In this document: positions 1 through 7,551 of the stretch, one piece after another
Numbering within the stretch: the stretch's first letter is position 1
Layout: each line of letters opens with the position of its first letter
From: CALLCD01 sp039196965
GTDB taxonomy: Bacteria > Pseudomonadota > Alphaproteobacteria > Caulobacterales > Hyphomonadaceae
NCBI GenBank assembly: GCA_039196965.1
Contig: JBCCUK010000008.1
Span: 1-64,000, forward strand
Reading direction: 5' to 3'
Length of the DNA stretch: 64,000 bases
Made by a program: the position numbers and the translations under genes
Notes under the pieces: model-generated
Database searches by the model: none
What the model was told of the DNA's origin: nothing
Seen by the model: the letters and a program-made list of their open reading frames with translations, nothing else

Positions 1-36
1 AGTCGTCTGACGATACCAAGAATATCCTAGATACGG

Positions 37-58
37 TTTTGGTTTAGGCAAACCAAAA
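37..58. terminator. Stem-loop, possible terminator
   Basis: A perfect 9-bp inverted repeat (TTTTGGTTT / AAACCAAAA, loop AGGC) lies 38 bases beyond the 3' end of the leftward gene that stops at 96. Its position fits a terminator for that gene. The stem is AT-rich and no separate T-run follows, so the call is weak. Confidence 0.25.
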
Positions 59-95
59 TTCAGCGTACCGCCAAAATAGACAAAGACTCTTGACT

Positions 96-542
96 CTATA
101 GAAACTCTTCGAGATCCGCGATAACAGATAGTATCAATCGATCCGATGGTTGAAGCCAGGTATCAGTATGGCCATCAGGGGCTACCATAGCTTTCCAAAT
201 CTCCAGTTTCCGAAAAACATCCTGCAAATCCATAGCCTGCGCAGCATTTAGCTGTTCAAGAACATTTTCTTGTTCTTTTGCAAGAACAGCCTCTTCTGCC
301 ACAGGGTGTGAAGAATGCATGTAGGCGATTGTGGTTTCATCTTCGCCGCTGCTGCTCGCGTTCAGCAACTGAGAAAGAGTGGTCTCGAGGCTCCTCCAGC
401 GCTCAGCCAGATCAAAAATAGAAAGTTTGGGCGAGAGGCTCTTGGTCAGCTCGTTTGCTTGAGTTCGACCGTGATGCGATGGCACAATTTTATTTTCCAC
501 TTTTCGCTCCCAGAAAAGTTTTTTCGTGCACCATTCCCGCAT
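96..542 (-). CDS. Hypothetical protein, paralogue of the 5039-5434 protein
   Basis: This 148-residue protein has no recognised function. Its C-terminal half matches the protein at 5039-5434: both share a block of the form K-x3-WKA-x3-PDG-x4-WL-x2-SD-x-L-x-LS-x-I-x-D, here ending in the last residues (EIWKAMVAPDG, then SDRLILSVIADLEEF). The N-terminal 40 residues are basic and not shared, and no good ribosome binding site precedes the ATG at 542, so the true start could be internal. It lies 125 bases downstream of the XRE regulator on the same strand. No signal peptide or membrane segment is visible. The conserved block is predicted helical and the protein looks cytoplasmic. Confidence 0.55.
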   Translation of the reverse strand: MREWCTKKLFWERKVENKIVPSHHGRTQANELTKSLSPKLSIFDLAERWRSLETTLSQLLNASSSGEDETTIAYMHSSHPVAEEAVLAKEQENVLEQLNAAQAMDLQDVFRKLEIWKAMVAPDGHTDTWLQPSDRLILSVIADLEEFL

Positions 543-667
543 TCGAAAAAAGCACTACGGCCATTCAGTCGTCAACTCACTACGACAGCGTGGCCGGGGA
601 CCAATTTGAATCATGGTCGCTTTATAGGACGAAGCTCGGGGACGTTTAAATGCTTGCTACGATGCTG

Positions 668-907
668 TTAGATCTCTGTACCTGAAGGAAAAAATGCAGC
701 GATCGGTTCCTCCAAGCTTTCGGCTATTGTGAAAATCAGAGCGGCTGAGAAGTGGATTATTCCACTTTCTAGTTTGACGACATATTCCTGTGTTACATCC
801 AAAGATGATGCGAATTCAGCTATACCCATACCTTTCGCAAGACGTTTGAGCCGTACACGATTCGCAATTTCTGCATTCAGGTCCTCTGCTGAGCGAAAAT
901 AGGTCAT
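668..907 (-). CDS. Small XRE-family HTH regulator
   Basis: This 79-residue protein is almost entirely one Cro/C1-type helix-turn-helix. The segment from about residue 14 to 68 shows the usual pattern: a first helix ANRVRLKRLAKG, then GIAEFASSLDVTQEYVVKLESG as scaffold and recognition helices, and IFTIAESLEEPIAAFF closing the fold. Such proteins bind operator DNA and usually control neighbouring genes or themselves. The gene reads toward the unknown protein at 96-542 and could regulate it. There is no second domain for a ligand or for dimer partners, so it is DNA-binding only. The family is clear; the targets are unknown. Confidence 0.72.
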   Translation of the reverse strand: MTYFRSAEDLNAEIANRVRLKRLAKGMGIAEFASSLDVTQEYVVKLESGIIHFSAALIFTIAESLEEPIAAFFPSGTEI

Positions 908-934
908 GATAAATGGTCCAAATCCGATAGATCA

Positions 935-1186
935 TTGGGGTACCATGCTCCTGCCTCGTACCATTATTGCACGAATCAGCAAAAACCATGCCGAAATTGG
1001 TTAATGGATCAGTGGAAGTTGAACGTTCCGGATGCGAAATATAAGTCAGATAAAGGAACTGGAGAGCAGTATTTGTTCGATATTCTACCAGTTACGACTG
1101 TGTCATCACGCCTGAAATTGGTGCGAGCCATCGAGAAAATGAATGGCTCCCGTAAGCCTAATGTCGAAAGAGCGTTGTCCGCATAG
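935..1186 (+). CDS. Doubtful small ORF or gene remnant
   Basis: This open frame of 83 codons has an alternative ATG at 1004 that would give 60 residues. The part after 1004 (YLFDILPVTTVSSRLKLVRA, then a basic tail) reads like plausible protein, whereas the first 23 residues, rich in His, Tyr and Cys, do not. No clear ribosome binding site is seen before either start. It stands alone between the divergent XRE gene and the convergent lipoprotein gene. It may be a short real gene, a remnant of a longer one, or chance. I recognise no family. Confidence 0.28.
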   Translation: MGYHAPASYHYCTNQQKPCRNWLMDQWKLNVPDAKYKSDKGTGEQYLFDILPVTTVSSRLKLVRAIEKMNGSRKPNVERALSA

Positions 1187-1219
1187 CCGCAAAGCTCTGG
1201 GATTTTGGATATTGCAGTT

Positions 1220-1894
1220 TTATCGCGATGACCTGAAGGGAACGCATTGAGCGTAACCTTTTATATTTTCGTTCAATACACCGGTCACAACGCAATTATA
1301 ATGGCAGGTAATAAGTGTTGGGTCGGGCTGGCTTTGTCCCACTAGTTCGCAAAACTCTTTAGGTTGTCCACCTGTAAGTGGAAAAGCCGATGGTTGAACT
1401 TCAGGCTTCTCTGGGATCGGAGTGACTGCATACGCCTTTTTAGCAAGATTTGTGGCTCCCACAGCAAACGGGGATTCCCGGAATGTGGTCTTTGTTGCAA
1501 GTCCTTGCCTTTTCAGCTCTGTGATGTCGCCGATTGCCTCGGCCTTTCGATTGGCACAATTGGCGTCCTCGGGGGCGCAGTAATTCGTGACGACAAAAGA
1601 TGTAAAACCCGGTTCATCGAGGATCTGTACGATATTGCCGGCCTGAAAAAGAACATACTCCTCTGGCTTTCCAACACACTCGCCAACCGATACGTCGTCA
1701 TTCAGATAGTTCAGTTCCGCACTTTGAAAATCACAAGTCTCTATATATCGGCCATATGACATGCCGATCTCAGCCGGTATTGATACGTTATTGGCGCAAG
1801 AGGTTGTTATGCAAAGCAGTGCTGCGCTTGCTCCGGCTAAAATACGTCCGTACCCGGCAATAACAGTATTGAAGTTACGGCGCTTAATGACCAT
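1220..1894 (-). CDS. Cysteine-rich putative lipoprotein
   Basis: This 224-residue protein starts with a basic stretch (VIKRR), a hydrophobic segment to about residue 32, and a lipobox-like ITTSC that would make Cys33 the lipidated residue. The mature part has eight more cysteines, an even number that would suit disulfide bonds in the periplasm. Known rules of lipoprotein export therefore place it in the inner or outer membrane. I do not recognise the family. It is a single gene in the AT-richer left region, convergent with the small frame at 935-1186, and no ribosome binding site stands out. Confidence 0.6.
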   Translation of the reverse strand: MVIKRRNFNTVIAGYGRILAGASAALLCITTSCANNVSIPAEIGMSYGRYIETCDFQSAELNYLNDDVSVGECVGKPEEYVLFQAGNIVQILDEPGFTSFVVTNYCAPEDANCANRKAEAIGDITELKRQGLATKTTFRESPFAVGATNLAKKAYAVTPIPEKPEVQPSAFPLTGGQPKEFCELVGQSQPDPTLITCHYNCVVTGVLNENIKGYAQCVPFRSSR

Positions 1895-2162
1895 GGTCGG
1901 AACCTTAAAGATGGACTCTATCGAATCAGAAAATCAGGACAATCTCTATAATATGTGAAGTTTATCGTCTTCTTGCCCTTTGAGCGATGCTTTCCGGCTT
2001 TATTTTCTGGGCGTGTTCGTCCTGCGGCTGGGATAATAAGCGCATGATTGGAATATCTTGGACAACCTGGATTAGGCTTAGGCAAGAGTTCATAAGCTTA
2101 CTAGAAGAGGCCGAGCACTGTTTACGTCAGCAGCTAATTATATAGCTGCTCGCTACCCGGCT
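1895..2162. other. Intergenic, no gene seen
   Basis: This stretch separates the start of the lipoprotein gene from the end of the LysR gene. It is AT-rich. I see only an 8-bp inverted repeat at 2129-2150 (AGCAGCTA / TAGCTGCT around ATTATA), 13 bases beyond the LysR stop. It could act as a weak terminator, but no T-run follows it. Confidence 0.4.
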
Positions 2163-3131
2163 TCAGAGGCACGGCGTGGAGTCCAGCAGAGACAGGTCTT
2201 CATCAAGGCGATTGGGGTGAATAAATCCACTGCGAAACCACGGAACAGTTTGTGGGTCAAAAAGTGACCGAATCCAATCAAGTACAAGCTGGCCTCGTGC
2301 CAAGCGTCGCACCCGCTCCGTATAGGTCAGCCAAAATTGTATTGGCGCAATTTCTGGAAGGTCCAGCGGAACCAACCTGGTATCCATTAGGGCAATGTAA
2401 GATGGCATCACCGCGACGCCGCCGCCATTTGCACAGCTTTGCACAATCGCCGTTCCTGAATTGGTCAAAAGCGCAAAATCAATAATCTGGCGAAGTTCAG
2501 CTGATTTTGGAGCCCAATTCTCAATTTGCTCAACATAATTCTGGTGGAAGATGCACCGGTGGTCATGCATCTCGAAAAGGCTGCGTGGCTCTCCGTAGGT
2601 ATTGATATATTCGCGCGACGCAAAAAACATGTAGTGCAGGGTGCCGAGGCTGCGTCCTATCGTGTCATGACGATCAGGTTTTCTATATGTGATGGCAATA
2701 TCAGCTTCGCCTGCCACAATATCTGGAGAATGTTCTACAATATCGAGCTGTAATTCAACCTTTGAGTTTTCAAGATGAAACTTGGGAATTCGCGGCGCTA
2801 TCCAGTAGGGGCCCAGCCCGTCCCCCGTCGCTATGCTGATCGGGCCCTCTATTGGGCGATCATGATCGGAGACTTCCAGATATATCGCCTCGGCGGCGTC
2901 GTACATTACATTCACATGTCGTAGCGCAGTGCGCCCCGCCTGAGTCAATAATACGCCGCGTGTTGACCGATCAAACAATCGGGCGTTGAGTAATCGCTCT
3001 AATTCGTCTACCTTACGGCTTATTGTCGGTGATGATTCGGAAAGTTTCGATGCGGCAGCATTCATGCTGCCTAGATCAGCAACCGCTTTGAACACTCTAA
3101 GCTTGTCCCAGTCCAACTGGCCTGTGCGCAT
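2163..3131 (-). CDS. LysR-family transcriptional regulator
   Basis: This 322-residue protein has a standard LysR layout. A winged helix-turn-helix covers about residues 7-66 (DKLRVFKAVADLGSMNAAA, then LFDRSTRGVLLTQAG), and a periplasmic-binding-protein-like effector domain runs from about 95 to 295. Such regulators bind a T-N11-A type site between themselves and a divergent gene and switch it in response to a small molecule. Here the divergent neighbour is the five-gene operon starting at 3242, so that operon is the likely target. The start is taken at the ATG at 3131, with GGGG upstream; a GTG one codon earlier is also possible. The effector is unknown. Length and domains are normal. Confidence 0.86.
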   Translation of the reverse strand: MRTGQLDWDKLRVFKAVADLGSMNAAASKLSESSPTISRKVDELERLLNARLFDRSTRGVLLTQAGRTALRHVNVMYDAAEAIYLEVSDHDRPIEGPISIATGDGLGPYWIAPRIPKFHLENSKVELQLDIVEHSPDIVAGEADIAITYRKPDRHDTIGRSLGTLHYMFFASREYINTYGEPRSLFEMHDHRCIFHQNYVEQIENWAPKSAELRQIIDFALLTNSGTAIVQSCANGGGVAVMPSYIALMDTRLVPLDLPEIAPIQFWLTYTERVRRLARGQLVLDWIRSLFDPQTVPWFRSGFIHPNRLDEDLSLLDSTPCL

Positions 3132-3241
3132 CACTTAACAACCCCTATTAGTGAAATGCCGGGTTACATTTTTGTGGGAAGCCCGACGCTCAATTTTCTG
3201 TAAGAATCTCACAATTCAGTATTTAGACCCACCGCTGCATT

Positions 3242-3820
3242 ATGACCATGACTATTTTTCCCCAAAAGAGAGAATTTATTGTGGATGTGACCGAGATGCG
3301 TCGCGAGATGGGTCGGTTTGGGTTGCGTTGCGCGAGTGATTTGGATTTGCCAATCGGCATAGCTGTTACAGAAAATCTGATCGGCGGCTCGATTGCCGAT
3401 CTAAATGTTATTAAGCGGCTTCACGAAGCAACACACATAACGGCCTGGGTAACAGGAAATCCCGTCGACGGCTTCTTCATCGTCGTTCCCCTTTCTAAGG
3501 ATGGTGAAGAAGCCGTTCGGGATGGCTCGTTTCTCCCAGCCGACCCAGCGGTTAGCCATGTTTGTCCGCAAGGTGAGTTTTGCCATGCCGTATATGTCGG
3601 GGTCTATGCCGGGCAAACGCGGGATGCGCGCAGAAACATCATGCAAGCATCTGCAACACTGCGCGTGCAATTGTTTGGCACGGTTGCGTGTTTTGCGCGA
3701 GCTGCAACTGAAGATGGTGAAAGATCCATGTACACCCTCGGTTTTGGACCTATCGAGGGCGGCTTGCCCGATCTTTTTGTTCAAGAACCCCTAACGAATT
3801 CTCTTTGGAGCGCCGCCTGA
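3242..3820 (+). CDS. Hypothetical protein, first gene of LysR-linked operon
   Basis: This 192-residue protein is not recognised. Residues 65-165 alternate hydrophobic strands and helices (ITAWVTGNPVDGFFIVVPLS, VYVGVYAGQTRDARR) and finish with LGFGPI, a pattern that recalls acetyltransferase (GNAT) folds; this is only an inference from the look of the sequence. It opens an operon divergent from the LysR gene, and its stop codon overlaps the ATG of the acyltransferase at 3820 (TGATG), so the two are probably translationally coupled. No strong ribosome binding site precedes 3242; internal starts (ATG 3248 or 3296) are possible. No signal peptide is seen. Confidence 0.68.
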   Translation: MTMTIFPQKREFIVDVTEMRREMGRFGLRCASDLDLPIGIAVTENLIGGSIADLNVIKRLHEATHITAWVTGNPVDGFFIVVPLSKDGEEAVRDGSFLPADPAVSHVCPQGEFCHAVYVGVYAGQTRDARRNIMQASATLRVQLFGTVACFARAATEDGERSMYTLGFGPIEGGLPDLFVQEPLTNSLWSAA

Positions 3821-4449
3821 TGGAAAAGCCCTGTATAGGAATGAAGTTGCTGAACAAAGAAATTCCGGATGAGCACTTTGACCGCTTCACAGCGCGAATT
3901 GTCAGATCTTTAGATCAATTTCAACAAGTTACCGCGATACGCGCAGCGACGTTTATGGCTGAGCAAGACTGCCCGTTTGATGAGGAATATGACGGCAATG
4001 ATCTCTCTGCTACTCATCTGATTGGCTATGATGGTGGCAGGCCAATAGCCACGTTGCGGCTTCGCTGGTTTGCCGGTTTTGCAAAGCTGGAGCGCGTTTG
4101 TGTCCTCGAACCGTTCCGAGGCACTCCAATTGTTAAAATTATGTTAGCTACCTGTTTCGAACTTGCGGCGCGCAAGGGCTACAAGTTAATGATCGGCCAG
4201 ATTCAATCTCGGCTGGTTCCCCTCTGGTCCCATGTTTTCCAGTTTGAGCAAAGGTCTGATCGCCCTCCTCTGTCTTTCTCAAATTATGAATATGTCGAAA
4301 TCGATATACCGCTCCCGGAGCACCCAAGAGCTATTGATGCCTATGCCGACCCTTACGAGATCATCCGCCCGGAAGGCACGTGGGATCAAGCCGGAGTACT
4401 GGAACGAGACAAGCTTGCCGCCGAGAAGATTTCCGACAAGGCTGCCTGA
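3820..4449 (+). CDS. GNAT-family acyltransferase
   Basis: This 209-residue protein has a GNAT-type acyltransferase core. An N-terminal part reads RAATFMAEQDCPFDEEYDGN. Strands around THLIGYDGGRPIATLRLRW and FAKLERVCVLEPFRGTPIVK follow; the last contains the V-x-L-E-x-F-R-G-T region that replaces the usual acetyl-CoA loop, and then an ARKGYKLMIGQ segment. GNAT enzymes move an acyl group from a thioester donor to an amine. The donor and acceptor here are unknown; related folds include autoinducer and N-acyl amino acid synthases, so a signal-making role is possible but unproven. The start at 3820 overlaps the preceding stop, with GGAG upstream. The end overlaps the next gene by ATGA. Confidence 0.75.
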   Translation: MEKPCIGMKLLNKEIPDEHFDRFTARIVRSLDQFQQVTAIRAATFMAEQDCPFDEEYDGNDLSATHLIGYDGGRPIATLRLRWFAGFAKLERVCVLEPFRGTPIVKIMLATCFELAARKGYKLMIGQIQSRLVPLWSHVFQFEQRSDRPPLSFSNYEYVEIDIPLPEHPRAIDAYADPYEIIRPEGTWDQAGVLERDKLAAEKISDKAA

Positions 4450-4853
4450 TGAGACCTCTATTCATTATGTGTCATCCGTCAAGGGAACCAGAGGGCGACT
4501 GGCATATGTTTCAGATTGCTTGCCATCAAAGACTTATGTCTGCCCGCCGGGACGGGGTTAACGTGGTTCATTTTTTTGAGAATTGGCCGCCGCGAATGAG
4601 CTGGCCCTCAAGATGCGAGGCGAGGGCGACAGAAATGGTCGTTTATGGAGACATAAGACGCGCACTGCTCGCTTGTTCCGAAACTGATACGAGAATTCGT
4701 AGTGGCTTGATGATTGTCGCAGGGTTGACCGAACGCAAGAATGCACAAGTTTTAAGAGAGGAAGCGGAGCTGCGGGAACTTAATATCGATATGGACGGCT
4801 ATGCTTTTGCATGCGCTCATCCTTCGCTTGGCAAGCTGCATGGAGCCTTTTAA
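4449..4853 (+). CDS. Hypothetical protein, third gene of LysR-linked operon
   Basis: This 134-residue soluble protein has no recognised family. The start is the ATG at 4449, which overlaps the acyltransferase stop as ATGA; upstream codons in the same frame lie inside the acyltransferase gene. The sequence opens with a short strand (RPLFIMCHPS), has an aromatic middle (VVHFFENWPPRMSWP) and a helical C-terminal half with SGLMIVAGLTERKNAQ. Coupling to the acyltransferase suggests a shared pathway, for example substrate supply or product handling, but nothing in the sequence shows which. No signal peptide or membrane helix is seen. Confidence 0.62.
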   Translation: MRPLFIMCHPSREPEGDWHMFQIACHQRLMSARRDGVNVVHFFENWPPRMSWPSRCEARATEMVVYGDIRRALLACSETDTRIRSGLMIVAGLTERKNAQVLREEAELRELNIDMDGYAFACAHPSLGKLHGAF

Positions 4854-4889
4854 GGTGATGTTCATGATCATTATCTCTGGGCAAAGTGT

Positions 4890-5045
4890 ATGAGCTCATT
4901 CGTCTACGATGTTTATAATAATCCGATGAGTGATCTTTCTGTGTCTTCTTCACTGCAAAATAAAAACACCAAGTACGAGATTTTCAGCTCTATCGCAGCG
5001 GCATGGCTGATATTTAAAGAACTGGCAGGGGTGCCTCAATGGTAA
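4890..5045 (+). CDS. 51-residue ORF coupled to the next gene
   Basis: An open frame of 51 codons starts at ATG 4890 and ends at TAA 5043-5045, overlapping the ATG of the following gene (5039) by seven bases. The overlap and the common strand suggest translational coupling, as for the other genes of this operon. The protein would begin MSSFVYDVYNNPMSDLS and end with an amphipathic segment (YEIFSSIAAAWLIFKELAG). The ribosome binding site is weak (CTGGG region). It may be a true small protein or only an upstream frame that controls translation of the 5039 gene. Confidence 0.42.
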   Translation: MSSFVYDVYNNPMSDLSVSSSLQNKNTKYEIFSSIAAAWLIFKELAGVPQW

Positions 5046-5434
5046 GTGAAAACATAGGTAAACTTTTAGGAAGGATCACGAGCCAACGGCTGGAAAGTCT
5101 TCTCGAGGACTGGATTCAGAATGAAGCTGGTCTGACTTCGCTGATTAACAAGGCTGCCGATTCAAAATCGAATCCGAGGGAAGAAGAAGCAATTGCCGCA
5201 TTGGGGGAGAAGCAATTGGAATTGCTTGCAAAAATCTCATCCTGTGAAGCAGAAAGCGCTTTGGATGCATTTGCCAAACTTCTCGTTTGGAAGGCTGTTA
5301 CCATGCCTGACGGGCAGTCGAGTGACTGGTTGGAAAAGTCTGATTATCTGGTTTTGTCTGCAATCACCGATTTTGCAGCCAGCCTGGAGCCACGTGAGCC
5401 GGCACTGGAAAATCACGAGCAAGCCGAATTATAA
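5039..5434 (+). CDS. Hypothetical protein, paralogue of the 96-542 protein
   Basis: This 131-residue acidic, helical protein is the last gene of the LysR-linked operon. It shares a C-terminal block with the 96-542 protein: AKLLVWKAVTMPDGQSSDWL followed by SDYLVLSAITDF. Its N-terminal half (GKLLGRITSQRLESLLEDWI) is predicted to be helical and is not obviously shared. A good ribosome binding site (GGCAGGGG) precedes the ATG. No catalytic motif, signal peptide or membrane segment is visible; it could be a helical adaptor or a subunit of a complex. A hairpin overlapping its stop codon probably ends the operon. Confidence 0.62.
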   Translation: MVSENIGKLLGRITSQRLESLLEDWIQNEAGLTSLINKAADSKSNPREEEAIAALGEKQLELLAKISSCEAESALDAFAKLLVWKAVTMPDGQSSDWLEKSDYLVLSAITDFAASLEPREPALENHEQAEL

Positions 5435-5451
5435 GACAGTTTCTGTCTTAT
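5431..5451 (+). terminator. Hairpin at end of LysR-linked operon
   Basis: A perfect 9-bp inverted repeat (ATAAGACAG / CTGTCTTAT, loop TTT) overlaps the stop codon of the preceding gene. It is followed by AT-rich sequence rather than a clean T-run. The position suits transcription termination or mRNA 3' end protection. Confidence 0.4.
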
Positions 5452-5961
5452 ATCTGATCTATCTTGCACCAGATATATAGATATTATGTTATATAATATA
5501 TAAAATGTCGCCTGATTTTCGCCGGGTCAGGCACAAGTTCTACGTCAAAAGCTGCTCTTGGGAGCAAAGACAACAAGTAGAACGTCGCGATCGCGCGGAC
5601 ACGAAAGACAGACCGCTAGCGCATAGTGGGCGAATGCTGTAAAGGAACGGACTATAGATGCTCGGTTGAGCGGAGCTCATAGCTGACGCTGAGCCCAGTA
5701 TTGATGGCTGAATAGGACCGCTTATTTGCATTGCCAGTGTTGCAGGCACCCTGTTCTTCATCTCTTAGAAATAGCTTTTTGACATGGTCTCTGTTTACGT
5801 CTGGGGAGAAATCTCTCTTTAGCAAGACTTGGTTCGCCCTATTGATCGATGGCCCTGTATGCAGGGGCTTCGCAAGGCTTGTGAATGTCTTGCCGTTTGG
5901 TGCAAATCTCGGCGGCCAACTTTGCCCAGCCTACATGCTGAATTTGTTTTTGGGCTAAATC
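5452..5961. other. Long intergenic stretch before tRNA-Gly
   Basis: No convincing gene lies here. The first part (about 5463-5505) is very AT-rich with short ATAT palindromes and could hold a promoter or be the edge of the accessory region. The rest has short open frames on both strands without ribosome binding sites or protein-like composition. A noncoding RNA cannot be excluded, but I cannot support one. Confidence 0.4.
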
Positions 5962-6035
5962 TGGAGCGGGTACACGGAATCGAACCGAGATCGATAGCTT
6001 GGAAGGCTACTGCATTACCATTATGCTATACCCGC
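5962..6035 (-). tRNA. tRNA-Gly (anticodon TCC)
   Basis: The minus strand folds as a tRNA with CCA encoded. The acceptor stem is GCGGGTA / TACCCGC with discriminator T, the D-arm is GCAT / ATGC around AATGGTA, and the anticodon loop CTTCCAA gives TCC, reading GGA glycine codons. The T-arm has loop TTCGATT; its stem CTCGG / CCGTG contains one T-T mismatch. The tRNA 3' end faces the AT-richer region to the left, which fits an integration edge at the tRNA 3' end. Confidence 0.93.
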
Positions 6036-6190
6036 TCATCGGAGCGGCACGTGATACGCTCTCGGCGCGCCATAGGCAAGCGTGAAATCCACGGCGGGCG
6101 TTCCTGGCTCACGGTGCTTTATGTCCCATACCTCGATTTATTCATCCATCTGCGCTATCGCCCCATCGGATAATAAAGAAAGTGGCACCT

Positions 6191-6808
6191 ATGAATGGAA
6201 TAAAGCTGCACAAAGGGGATTTACCAGCCAATGTCTCGTTTGGGCCGGTCGTAGCCGTGGACACCGAGACGATGGGCCTCAACCTGCAAAGAGATGGGCT
6301 CTGCGTGGTCCAGCTCTCCGCCGGTGATGGCACCGCGCATGTGGTTCAGCTCGATAGATCGACCTATGACTGCCCCAATCTGAAAGCTCTGCTGATGGAT
6401 CTGGACGTTCTCAAGATCTTTCACTTCGCCCGCTTCGACATTGCCATGATGAAGCACTGGCTCGGGATCGATTGCAAACCGATCTGGTGTACGAAGATCG
6501 CGTCTAAGCTCGTCCGCACTTATACGGATCGCCATGGGCTGAAGGATGTTGCTCGGGAGATTGCCGAAGTTGATCTTTCAAAGGCCCAGCAAAGTTCTGA
6601 TTGGGGAGCTGACAAGCTGAGCGATGCGCAGTTGCAGTATGCAGCGTCAGACGTCTTGCATCTCCATGCCATCAAGGTGGGGCTTGAAAAGATGCTGGAG
6701 CGGGAAAACAGGACGGAGCTTGCTCAGGCCTGTTTCAATTTCCTACCCATCCGCGCTGAACTTGATCTGGCGGGGTGGGACGAGACCGACATATTCGCCC
6801 ATTCCTAG
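6191..6808 (+). CDS. rnd: Ribonuclease D-like 3'-5' exonuclease
   Basis: This 205-residue protein is a short RNase D, a DEDDy exonuclease acting on tRNA and other RNA 3' ends. The three exonuclease motifs are present: VAVDTETMGL (first Asp and Glu), FHFARFDIAMM (second Asp) and YAASDVLHL (Tyr plus last Asp). The HRDC domain of long RNase D is absent, as is usual for the short alphaproteobacterial form. It stands just upstream of lptC, a common arrangement in this class. A GTG at 6182 is an alternative start; ATG 6191 is preferred. Neither has a strong ribosome binding site. Confidence 0.88.
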   Translation: MNGIKLHKGDLPANVSFGPVVAVDTETMGLNLQRDGLCVVQLSAGDGTAHVVQLDRSTYDCPNLKALLMDLDVLKIFHFARFDIAMMKHWLGIDCKPIWCTKIASKLVRTYTDRHGLKDVAREIAEVDLSKAQQSSDWGADKLSDAQLQYAASDVLHLHAIKVGLEKMLERENRTELAQACFNFLPIRAELDLAGWDETDIFAHS

Positions 6809-6909
6809 TCACTCTGGCCGATCCAACAGCGATTTACGCTGGCATGGTCGCGCCCCGACCCCTACTAATATCAACTGCTCAGTAACCGTATTAGACTGGA
6901 TCTGAATTC

Positions 6910-7548
6910 ATGACCGCCGAGATCGCCGATGCCATGGACCATTGGGCCCCGCGTCGCCAACTGACCCTGGCGCAGGCACGCCAGCGCTCAAAGGTCGTCA
7001 GATATCTTCGCTGGGGGCTCGTTGGTGCGGCCACGATTATGATCGGCATTCTGTTCGGTTTTGTGGCCGGAAACGCCTATTTGCGAGCAAGCACCGGTGG
7101 CGGAAGTGTGCAATCGGACGAGATGGTGGTTATGCTCAACCCCCGTTTTACCGGTCGCGATTCCGACGGGCAGATCTATACGATAACGGCCGACAGCGCC
7201 GAGCGCCGCCGGGCCAATTCCAATCTTGTCGACCTTATCAATCCCAAGCTGACCGACGCCTACGATAGCGAGATCCTTGCGCCGCGCGGGCTGTTCGACA
7301 GGGAAAGTGAAACGCTAGAACTGTTCGAAGATGTTCTCGTAAAGGATGCGGAGGGCTATGTGTTTAACTCAACTCATGCTCGGGTTCTGATAAGTTCCGG
7401 CCGGATCGAAGGCATGCAACCACTCGTCGGAACTGGACCCATAGGAGATGTGTCATCGGACTCCTATGAACTGAATAACGAAGATGACAGCGTAATCTTC
7501 AAGGGACGTGTGGTCACTACCATCTATCCCGAAGACGGAGAGAGTTAG
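6910..7548 (+). CDS. lptC: LPS export protein LptC
   Basis: This 212-residue protein is the bitopic LptC subunit of the lipopolysaccharide transport bridge. It has a basic cytoplasmic N-terminus (RQRSKVVRYLRW), one membrane helix at about residues 37-60, and a periplasmic beta-jellyroll region with repeated strands to the end. It takes LPS from LptB2FG and passes it to LptA. The following lptA starts four bases after its stop, and lptB follows, so all three are one operon. Sequence conservation in LptC is low; the call rests mainly on size, topology and neighbours. Confidence 0.88.
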   Translation: MTAEIADAMDHWAPRRQLTLAQARQRSKVVRYLRWGLVGAATIMIGILFGFVAGNAYLRASTGGGSVQSDEMVVMLNPRFTGRDSDGQIYTITADSAERRRANSNLVDLINPKLTDAYDSEILAPRGLFDRESETLELFEDVLVKDAEGYVFNSTHARVLISSGRIEGMQPLVGTGPIGDVSSDSYELNNEDDSVIFKGRVVTTIYPEDGES

Positions 7549-7551
7549 GAA

